A DNA stretch of 64,000 nt from Salticus scenicus. Its lineage: Eukaryota > Arthropoda > Arachnida > Araneae > Salticidae. Shown in pieces: positions 33,301 to 45,100 of this stretch (position 1 is its first letter; every line of letters starts with the position of its first letter). The DNA lies in contig OZ005650.1 of the NCBI GenBank assembly GCA_963930645.1, forward strand, positions 65,724,718 through 65,788,717. Reading direction: 5' to 3'. The position numbers and the translations under genes are program-made. Under the pieces are notes generated by a model. That model did not search any database and was not told the origin of the DNA. It was given only the letters and a program-made list of their open reading frames with translations.

Positions 33301-36300
33301 CATACTCTTTATTCTATCTATATACCAATTTCTGTAACTCTGTAGCTCAAATTTCTTGAATGTGTAACTGTACAAACACACACAGGAATCTTTTTTTATT
33401 ATAGATTTAAGGAGATTCTACCAATTATTGCTAGAAGCCAAATCCCTTGTTATTCTGTGGGAAATTTTATTACTAAAATTACTTATTATTTTAATGAATA
33501 AAATAATGAGTTTATTCATTAAAAATATTATGATATTATTTTTTTCCCTTTAACATTCAGGAAATTCACTATTATTAAAAATGTCCTTGTTTTCCAAAAA
33601 TTAATTTTATAATGTATTATTCTGAAGATAAAAATTGCAAATAATGAACTAAATGAATTATTTTTTGCATTATTTTGTTGAAAAAATTGGTCAGGTGCCA
33701 ATTTTACTCCCGGTGTATAGAGGCTGAACTTGTGTCGTTTAAAATCACCGTGTTTATCTACATAACTATATAGCTTATAACTCGACTATATGGCCCATAT
33801 GCAGCATTTTATGTTGGCAATTAAATTTTTTTACATGTTATTTGCTATTTTTATACTTTTGCATGAAAAAATAACGTTCTTGACATTATTTTATGTAATG
33901 TCTGTAGTGAAGTTACGCAAAAATTAGCAATAAGTCATTAAAATCAAATTTAATGCATCAATTACTATTGGACTCATAGTAGAGTCCTGCATCGGGTCGG
34001 GTAACCCGATTTTACCCGACCCGACCCGCGGGTCGGGTTGACTGATTTTTTTTTCATGCTGGTCGGGTTTGGGTCGGGTTGACTGAATTTTATTTCTTGC
34101 AGGTCGGGTTTGGATTTCAACAAGTCGGGTCGACTTGAGAACACCTTTCAAAATATTTTTTACAATTATAAACATAAATTTATAGGCATGTTTACAACTA
34201 TGTATCTAATTTAAGCATTCTGCACATACTAGACATGTATCGGTTGGTTGGTTGGTTGGAGGATTTAAGGCCGATTGACTCCAGATGTGTCCTAGGCCTA
34301 CAGGGGATTGCCCTCCGTTTGAGTCTTCGTAAGGAGTTCCTAGCCCGTATTTACGCGTGTTTCGGAGGAAACCACGGAAAACTCCGAACGGTTAAGCCGA
34401 TGAACGTGACCTGGGAGCGAATCCGAAACCTCCCATATACCAGCTTCGAGCGCAGAACCGCTCGGCTGCTGGTGGGCAGACATGTACCGGAGCTCCCTAT
34501 TCGTATCTGAAAAATAGATCCGTATTTGTATCTAGATCTGTTTTCTTTTCTTCAACGGAACTAATATGTATCTTTTGTAGAAATTGTATGAAAATTAGAA
34601 AAGTATTATAAATCTTTCTCGACTGTTGTTAATATATAAATTAAAGAAATCGAAATACAGTATAACCTCGCATTTGCATTCTGGAAATTGAAAAGATTTC
34701 GCAGTTTACAAGATTTTTTTTTTTTTTTTTTAACCTTTCTTCTATATTTAGTAGAAGAAAGTATTAGATTCTATCAACTTTTGGTGTCAACCGCTCGACG
34801 GGTGGCACTGCTATACAGCGATTTCTGCAATTTCAGAGGAGGCTATATCTCAGGTTCTGTTGCGTATAATCCAACAAAACTTGATATGTGAGAAGACCAA
34901 TATGAGATATTATGCTGATTCAATTTGAATGCCTATCAGCCAACAGGTGGCGCTGCTACACAGCGATTTCCGCAATTTAAGGAAAGGCAATATCTCAAGA
35001 ACTACTGCACATAATTTCATATAAATTTGTATGTAGGTGCCATTTAATATATATTAGCGCCTGTCAACTTTTGGTGTAAACCGCTCAACAGATGGCGCTG
35101 CTACTTAGCGATTTCTACAACTACAAGGAAAGCTATATCTCGTGTTCTGTTGTGTTTCATCAAACAAAACTTAATATGTGAGAAGGCGAGATTATTAGAC
35201 ATTATGCTGACTCAGTTTGAATGCTTGTCGGCCAATAGGTGGCGTTGTTTACTGCAAATTTCATCGATAACAGGATGGCTATATCTCAACTTCTATGCCA
35301 TATAACTGTAGAAACCATGATATGTGAGATAACCATTATAAAAATGCATTGTTTAAGAAGTTATTTATAGACGATAAAACTGTCTCTCTTTGGATATTTA
35401 GTGTTAGATTTCCCTAAGATGAAAATTATTTGCATTCATCACGTTAAACTTTTTAGTAATAGTTTTAATAAATTATTCGCACTTAGTGAATTTGACAGAA
35501 AAATGTAGAAGAATGTATACTAGTTTTTTTTTATAATTTACCAATAGTGTGACAATGAAAATTTACTTTATTTTATATCATGTTATATCATTTTACGTTG
35601 TTTTGCATGATTTTTAGATGAATAAGTAATGTTGATTTATTTTTCGGGTTTCGGGTCGCAAAAAATTCACTGTTGCGGGTTGGGGTCGGTTTTCGGGTTG
35701 ATGAAAATTTTTTTGTCGGGTTTCGGGTTGATGAAAATTTTTTTGTCGGGTTCGGGTCGGGTTTCGGGTTGATTTAAAATTCATCTGTCGGGTTCGGGTC
35801 GGGTAAAACCCGACCCGTGCAGGACTCTAACTCATAGCATTGTTTTTATAGTGAGCAGTGGCAGATTTAAGGGGGGGCTAGGGGGCTGAAGCCCCCCCCA
35901 AAACACTGACATTCCCAACTGAATATTGCAATTGTAAATTTTTTATTGTTCTAGAATAACACTTTGAAAAATCTTAGCCCCCCCCGCCCCCCAAAAGTCA
36001 AGTTCTGGATCCGCCACTGATAGTGAGCTAATTATAGCTAACTAATAAAATGTTAAAGAAGGGGACAAAAAACCCACCATTGGCCAGTGGAAGCAGTTTT
36101 TTTTATTGCTTTTAAGTATAACAGCTTCTAAATTCAATGTTTTTAAAAAATTATGCTTGCACTGTGTAGATATTATGCTAAAATAAGACATTCTACATAA
36201 TTTAGCTATAAGACTGAAATACATAGAAATTATAGCCCATTGCCATAATTGCCCCCAAGTCACTCTACTACATATTTTTATTGGATTATTGAAATTAAAC

Positions 36301-39300
36301 CTAAGATAATATTGTTATTTCAAAATTTATTATACTATCAAAAGCTGTTTATATGCATTATCTCTTCTTTTCACTTCATTTCAATGCAATATATTTTATT
36401 TAATTTTATTAGACAAAATAAGTAAATTAGTTTTCATTTCATTATTATTATATCACTAATAATGCTTTTCATTTTTCAGTCTTCCAGTGTAATTTTAGCA
36501 GGTTTAGCTTTGGCAGCTGCAGGATATACAGGTAAATTAATGTTTAAACATTAAAATAATTGTTTATGATTTCAGTTAAATTAGAAAACAGAGATAACTC
36601 TGACAGCATTGAGCACTGCCCATATCTTATCTTTATCTTGTCTTCTGCAACAAATTTTGTAATATTTATCAATTTTTTATTTTAAGTACATAATTAAATG
36701 GACAGCTTTAATTAAGATTAAGAGTGGACAATACCCAATTTCTTCGACAGCCAAAGTCTGTGTTATTCTCTGGGAAAATTTATTTCTACAATGACTGGTT
36801 CAGAGATGAGATTTTTCAGACTTTAGTAGGAATTTCAGACTTTTCTTAATTTTTTAAAAGTAATTTTCAGACTTTTTTTATTGCAAAATATTCTTATTTT
36901 AATTTTCTTTGTTTTAACATGTTATTGAGCAATTAGTTTTCATATAGTCTCATATTTCTTTTGGAAAGTACAATTTCATGTATGTTTCTTCTTTTATTAC
37001 AAAAATTAAATTATCTTTGAGTATTGTACTTATTTTCAGACTTTTTGTCCATTTCCCACTCTCATCCCTGCTGGTTACTTAATATATATACTTTTTTAAA
37101 TTCTATTTTCACATTCAGAAAATTCACAATCATTAAATTAATACTCATTTTTGAAAATTGATTTTTCACATTTTAAATATTTTATTTTTCGCACAAAAAT
37201 GGGAAAAATGCATTTAATTATTTTTTAACTGAAAAAAACAAACAACAACAACAAAAAAAGTAATAATTTGCAAAAATGAATACTAATTGACCAGTTGTGA
37301 ATTTTCTATGTGCGAAAAATGAATTTAAAAAAATACATTGAGTAATGAGTTATTATGGAAACAAATTTTTCCCATAAAATAAATAATATGGAACTTAATT
37401 GTTAGCGAAATTAGGCATTGTCCACTCTTTTTAAGGGAACAGCAAGTGAAATGTTTATGTAATTAGGTATTCTAATTATGCATGAAAAACACGTTCATTC
37501 CTTGTGCATAAAATTTATGTTACTATTAAAGGTATGTGAAACCAAAAACATTTTTTTTTTTTTTAGTTCCTTTAAATATAATGGCATAGTGATGATAAAG
37601 AGCAAATATGGGAAAATCCATTAGTGGCCAGTGGCCACCAGAAGCAATTTTTTTACTGGCCACTTTTTTTTAAAAAGTTAGAATTGATAAAGACAGCAAT
37701 ATGTTTTACAAAACTTCTGTATCAATTGGTAACAATATAAAATTATACAATCACAATAAATATGCTAGTATTAATAAAATTATAAATATTTTTACAAAAA
37801 TATTAAGGTATAAATTCAGCTGACAACACAAACAGATTTATAAAGCAAAACAAATATTTTGTTAAATACTGCACAAAAAATGCAACTTTCAAAATAACTG
37901 TTGAATCAATGGATTGTTGAAATATTATTTTTTAAAGTGAAAATCACATACTTAAGCGAATGAAAATTATTGATATTTGATTCGAAAGATGAATTACACA
38001 ATTTGAGATGAAGCAAGTTTAAAATGCTTTTAATTAGTGGAAAAAAAAAAAAAGACAACAATTTTTGTAAAAATGGGTATATTGCTGCTAATGAAACTTT
38101 GTTTTGCTGTGGATACATAACAATCTGAAATAAATTTAAAAAAGAAATCTTTCTAATTTAAGAAAAGTCGCTCAATCAATGTCCTTGGTACCAGAACTTA
38201 GGTAATACAATGCCATTGTCGGTCGCAGAAAAGAAATTGTCCCTTACAGAAAGACTTTTTCATATAATTTAAAGATGTTCACAGATTTCAGTAGAAAACA
38301 GAATCTAGTGTCTTATTTAAGAATTCTACTAAAGTAAAATAGTAGTATTGGTTGTTTATAATTAAATATATGTGTAAATTAAAGATAAATATGTTATTGT
38401 TAAAAAAATATCGCCCTGCAGAAAAGGTTTGCACTTATGAAATAAGTTGCAGAAAGCATAAAAACATTCTGCCAATGTCTTGTGGATTTATACAAAATAA
38501 ACTTTTAAAAGCTCTGCCGATGAATTTAATATTTGAAAATTAATCCAACACCTTAGGAACATAAAATGAAAAACTAAATAAAAATTTAAACAATTACTGA
38601 AAAATTTGTCTAAAGGGATTACTTGAAAAACAAAAGTTGTTAGTAAGAAATTGTTAAAATGAAGTTAAACCTTAACTAATTTCATCATTAGACAATAGAA
38701 ATAGAGAGAGAGATCAACCCTCTAAAAGATTGATATTTTTTATGATTCAATGGGATAAAAGAATAATAATTTTAGACAAATAATAAAATAAAATAAGAAT
38801 TTTAGACAAATTTAAATTAATTAGATAACTGATTGCACATATACTTCCGAGGCTGTTAAAGGTATTTGAAATGGAAATAGGATGTCACAGCTGCCACTGA
38901 ATAGGAATTTGCTATGGTCAGAATTTTCAGGATTCATTTGCATGGTAAGCGAACATGCTGTTGTAGGTACCTAACAAAAATAGTAGTTTGCTGTTGTCAT
39001 ATTTTTCAAGGGTTGCAAATACAGCCACAATTCAAGTTTCTGCTATATGGAAAACTCTATTAAAGCTCTTTGTCTATTCTTCCATATTTTTATTCTTTAA
39101 TGTTGTACTATTTTCTTAAAAGGAAATTTATAATTAATTGCTTGATTAAATTTTAAGTTTTTTTTTTTTTTTTTTTTTTTTAAATGAAAAATTAAATTAT
39201 AGCATTTATATTTACTTTTAGGCCGATTTTTAGCTCGACATTCTAAACAATGGGCTGAAGCATTAGAGAAGCAACTGAAACAACTTCCAACTGCATCCGT

Positions 39301-42139
39301 AAGTTAACTGTTACTTTCTCCTTTATACTCTACTTTAATGTGTGAAATGTTTATTTAAATAAGAGATTAATTTATAATTGTTTACTTTAATTTAATTTTA
39401 AATATTAGATCTCTTAAAATGTCCCTCTGTATGATATTCAGAAATGAGATTCTTTAGATTTTTCATAAATGGTTGCATTTTTAACTTTTTATGTAATAGT
39501 AAAATTATTTTAACATTCGTGTAAACTGTGGCCATTTTTAGAATATGTCTTATCTGTATGTGTGTGTATTAAAAATTCTGTGGACACTGTATCTCTCCTC
39601 ACAAATCAGTAGACGGAATTTAACCAAACTTGATATTTAGTTAAACCTTGAGTTAAATTGGTGCTGTTTACATTTGGTGATCAATCAATCAATCAACAAG
39701 TGGTGCTATTACCTCCCCCCCCCCCACACACCTTTTTATTTTTTCAATAATTTTTAATATGGAAGTATAGGTGAAAATTTTGTGTAAATATACATAAAGA
39801 GAATTATTTTTAAATTTTCAATGTAAAATAAAATAATTATATATATATACATATAACATATATATTCAAGTAATAGTCAGAGAAAAATTTTTGTTATGCA
39901 GGAACATCATTTACCTCCCCCCCCCCCCTTCCTGGGGGTGTTAAATTTTTAATATGATATGGGTATCTTTCAAAACAAGTTATAAATATAAAATGAATCA
40001 TTGAACCATAAATCTGTAAAAAATTTAAAACTGTTCTTTTTTTATTCATTTGAAAAAATATATATATATATATATCAGACATTGGCACAAAATTGACTTT
40101 TTGGGGGCATTGAGTGTTTATACTTCAGATGAAAATTGACTGTATTAATCATGGAAAATAATTTTAATAAATGATGTGTGCTACATGAATTATTATAAAA
40201 AAATATAGAAGAAAGTCTTGTGGTGGCCACAACATATTTGTTTTATCATGTAACCCAAGCAATTTACTTCTGTATACAGTAAAGTAAACTCTCGATTACC
40301 TGTGATTTCCATCTTCCTTGGCTTTTTTGCTACTATAAATTACAATGGATTTAAACAACAATATACACATTTAGGTATACATTTAAATTTTTAAATAAAA
40401 TACAAATCAAAGATTAAATATCAAGGAAAATATATAAATCAATATCGCAGATAATATTTCAGTGACGTGGATAGTCGAGAGTCTACTTTATTTTCATGTT
40501 TCTTTATTGCAAGTATGATATCTTGTATATGATTTGTTTTTATTTTTAAAAACCAAGTTTGCTGAGAAACAGTTTATTTTTTAGTTTTGTGCATATTTTC
40601 AGACCTTTTTATCCATTTCTCACTCTCATCTTTATTTTAATGTATTTTCTAAAATTCTGAAATAATCTTCCTTCTCTACAGAATTTTGCACATTGGTAGA
40701 TATAATGTCCACTCAATTCATCCAAAGATTATGTGATAAATATTATTTTGAAATAAAATTTAGATGAATAACTGTTCTTTCCACTGTGGAGAATGTAACT
40801 TTTACAATAAATCAAGGCAATTACAGTAACCTCTCACTTATACAACTTTCAGGGGACCATAGAAAAAAGTTTTATAACCGGCTCGTGAGATTCCTTTACC
40901 GGGGGGCTGCATGACTTATGAAGGAGGGCAGCCCTCAGCAGGCCACTGAGAGCTAGGGCACATCGACCAGAGGTCTATTGTACCCATACCCAAACACATC
41001 CTTATGAGAAAAGCCTCGTAGCTAAAGCAAAGCTCAGCAGACACCTGACAGGAATATCCTGCAGCTCCCAAGGCTCAATAAGATGCCGACCAAGATGCTA
41101 TACTTGTAAGCAGAAAAGGCCTCAGTCACACAAAATGTGCCGAGCAGTCTCCTCTTCCAGACAACAACCACGACAGATGGGATCAGAACTGATACCCATA
41201 ATGTTCAGATGTCTCTTAAGGGTACAGTGGCCAGTAAGAAGGCCAATAACCTTCCTCAAACCATTCCTGTTAAGCTTTAAAAGCTCCTTATGACGAAGAC
41301 CAGGATAGTCACAATTAAGCTCTTTTGCTTGCCTTTGACCATCAGAATTACGCCATAGCTTATAGTGCTCCTTACCAAAGAGCTTGAAGATAGAAGCCCT
41401 AAAAGTAGTGGGAGAAATACCCAGAACAGGCTCAGGGCCACAAAAGAGTGTGCTGGAACCAGATCTAGCCAACTCATTACCAGGTATACCCATATGACCA
41501 GGTACCCAATGTAGACTAACCTTATTATAGGAAGAAAGCTCACAAAGTGCCGTGTAGCACTCCCATACGAGAAGAGAGGTGAACTTACACCTCTCCAGTG
41601 AAAGGAGAGCCGCCTGACTGTCAGAACAGATACGGATGGTTAAATTATGATAACCCCTGTCTAAGCACACCTTACAGCATAAGATGATAGCAAAGATTTC
41701 AGCCTGGAAAACTGTGGCAAACTTTCCAAGAGGAAAAGAAAGCCGAGTTCCATCCCCAGAACAGTAAACACCTGCCCCAGAATGAGAACCAAGCTTAGAG
41801 CCATCATTATACCAAACCAAACAGTTGTCATCAAGCCAACTAGGAGACAAAAGCCAATCCTCCCTGGAAGGGAAAAAGATCTTAAAAGGCTTATGAAAGG
41901 CAAATTTCATAACCATGTAGTCACTAGGCATAATGAAAGAAGGAAGATCAGCAACAAATCAAATGGGGGGTTGCATAGCTGCATGTCTGTGTAAGATTTG
42001 AGAAAAAAGCGAAAATGATTGTCTAAATAATCTGTTTTAATCGGGAGCTTCGGGCTTTATATACGCAGACTGAGCAAGAAGCTGAGCAATACAGGATACA
42101 GCACAGATTTAAAATTTTATATTATTGGACATTCGTTAC

Positions 42140-42175
<36 letters not shown>

Positions 42176-45100
42176 ATTTTATTTTGTTAACTTTATTTAT
42201 TAATGATAATCAATTTTCCCCCAACAAAATATTTTTCATCTGCATGCTATTATTTTCTCCAAGATGGTACGAAGTATACATGCGTGACTGTAAATCAACT
42301 TCTGCACATTAAAAAGATACACACAATGATTTATATAAAAATAATAGTAAATAGTTTGATTACATACTTATGTAGATCTGTACAGTTCTTGCGATAACTG
42401 CAAATAATTCGAATCTATAGTCCATAGTGATAAAGAATTTCTTTTTGTGTCTCTGTAAAAGAATTTATAAGTCCTGTACTCATCAAAACTATACAAATTG
42501 TGTGACGATTACCTGTAACCTACCTACCGATTTTTAGCTCTATTGGATAAAACATTTTGGTGCAATCGCACTTCATAAAGTTAAGTCCATTAATCAAAAT
42601 GATAAGGAATTTTTCTTTGTGTCCTTGTAACAGAACTTTAAGTCTCAGATCCATCAAATTCTAAACAGCTCATTTGATGGTGACCTTTCACATACCTACC
42701 AGCTTTTAGTTCAATCGAACCAAGCATTTAGATATTATGATATTCACTGACATATATACACTTACACTATACATATAACACTGTAAAAATAGCAAAAATG
42801 AGCTCAGGAGACCTCAAAACGTTATAGTAATGTAATGCTCGTATCTTAAAAGTGGAATTATAATGATGCGTTTCATTAATTTATTTAGAACATCCTTTGA
42901 AATATTAATTAAAAGAGTTAACATTGACGTAAAATCTTACACATCACATAGATTATGAAATGCTTGTCTAACATTACAAACATTTTATTATTATTATTTT
43001 TTTAAATGCAAACTTTACATGCATGGTACAGTAAACTAAAATTACACATGGTACAGTAAACTAAAATTTCATTTAGATATGAAACCTTAGTATAATTAAA
43101 AATGAATTTCCAAAATTTGCTGCATATAGTCAGTAACGTATCCGATATCTTCTGTATTGCCATGCATAAAAAAAAAAAAAATCTACAAATGTTAAAACAC
43201 TATTTTCTTTAGATATATTTAAAAAGATTTGAATAGTATATATCAGTTTAATTTGGTTTGAAATATTATCCAAGCCAGCAGTGCATTCTGGATGTTTTGT
43301 GTGTCCTCGTAAAAGAAGTATAAATGAAAAATACAACATTTTCTAAATGGATAAGTTTGTTATGCATTAGAGTAATTTATATAAATTTCCTAGATTCTGC
43401 AACAGAATAACACTGCTAAAATGTATTTAAATTAATTTTCTTATAAAGTGTAATGTGTAAGAAATTTTTGTGCATTCCTCTAAATGAACTGTAAACGAAA
43501 CATACCCTATTTTTAATAGGAAAAATAGTGTGGTCAATCTAAAGAACGGATATTAAAATGCTTAAATTTCCGAGAAGTTCTCACTCAAATAGAAAGACAG
43601 ATGAAACAAAGTTATAAATGCTTTCCAACTTCGTTGTACGAAAATGTCAGAAATTAAAAATTTAGTAATCTCGTGTTTTTAAGAAAGGTTCGACTGCTAA
43701 TATTTCTCATCAAAATAGAAAAACATTAGTGACTAAAATACAAGTGGAAAAAAAAAAAATAATAATTATTATAACCTTATCAACAAAGCGAATGAACACT
43801 TGATAAATTTTAAATATTATGTTTAAGGCAAAATTTATACAGGGTGATTCAAAAAAACGTGGACAAAATGATATGGCAGATCAGTCGTACAACAAGGATA
43901 AAAAATTGCATATGAACAGAGGGTCACAAACGCCTGTAGAACTAGAGCCACGAGAAGGCGTTGCAATACAAACACGAACTGAGCAAACGGAGATTGTCTT
44001 CATTCGAGTTCTGGATGCGTTGGGCGTAACATGGCTAGTTACACGCACTGCAAAATGGCTGACATGCATTTAATTTACGGCATGGCCAACTGCAATGGAC
44101 GAGAAGCCTTGCAAATATATCGTGAGAAATGTCCTGGTATAAAGGTGCCTAGCTGCTCATTCTTTGCCACTCTGCATCGACGATTGTGTGAAACCGGCTC
44201 GTTCGACGTGCACAAGCCGGATACTGGGTCGCCAACGAATAAATCCGACAGTTGATGTTGAAGAAAGAGTTGTCCAAGAACTCCAGCATAATCCTTCAAT
44301 GAGTTCACAAGTTGTATCCCGAAAGACCCATATTCCCCAAGCTACGCTTGGCGCGTTGTACATGACGAAGGACTACATATTTATCATTTACAACGCGTCC
44401 AGGCACTGGAACCGGGAGACTACAACAGTCGTATGGATTTTGCGTTTTGGTTTTTGCAAGAAAGTGCTGCAGACCGAAACTTTGCAGCAAGTGTTCTCTT
44501 TACGGATGAGGCTGCGTTCTCATTAGAGGGTGTGATGAACTTTCACAACCTGCATACGTGGGCGGATGAAAACCCGGTGCTACATGTCCGCATGGTGCAC
44601 AACGAAAATTTCCCGTTAACATGTGGGCTGGCATTGTAGAAGACTGTTTACTTGGTCCGTACATTCTCCTAGAAAGACTTAACGGTCCCATTTATCTAAC
44701 ATTCTTGCAAGAGGTTCTACCAGAAATGCTGAATGATGTTTCGATGCCTGTTCGTCAACGCATTCGATTTCAACACGACGGAGCTCCTGCACATTTCAGC
44801 ACAGATGTCAGAGCACATCTGCAGGCTACTTTTCCTGGCGGCTGGATTGGTTGCGATGGACCAATCGCATGTCCACCACGATCACCAGATCTATCTCCCT
44901 TGGATTTTTTCTTATGGTGATTTTTAAAAGGACTTGTGTATGAAACACTTGTAACGCCAGAAGACTTGGTAGGAAGAATCGTTGTGGCAGCAGGATGTGT
45001 TCGTGATACACATGGTATCTTTGAGAATGTGCGGCATTCTATGCAACGTAGATGCCAGGCGTGTCTCGATGTATCTGGCAAAAACTTTAAGCATCTCCTG

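Larger units (their letters stand above)
33980..35829. mobile_element. hAT element with CGGGT-rich ends, copy 2 (1850 bp)
   Basis: Perfect terminal repeats TAGAGTCCTGCA at both ends and a perfect 8-bp duplication, ACTCATAG (33972-33979, 35830-35837). Arrays of CGGGTCGGGTT-type subterminal repeats lie at both sides. It has no transposase frame. It carries a SINE (34244-34477) and repeat R (34735-35525). The R sequence starts at the equivalent place to the R in copy 1, suggesting the ancestor already carried it. Confidence 0.9.

Noticed and set aside
34235..34510. 91-residue open frame on the plus strand as a gene
   Set aside because: It is the antisense of a tRNA-derived SINE, and its openness follows from its GC content.
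43819..44308. Several overlapping open frames on both strands near the mariner
   Set aside because: They are shadows of the transposase or translations of its inverted repeat. Only the frame with the helix-turn-helix and DDE motifs is kept, as a pseudogene.
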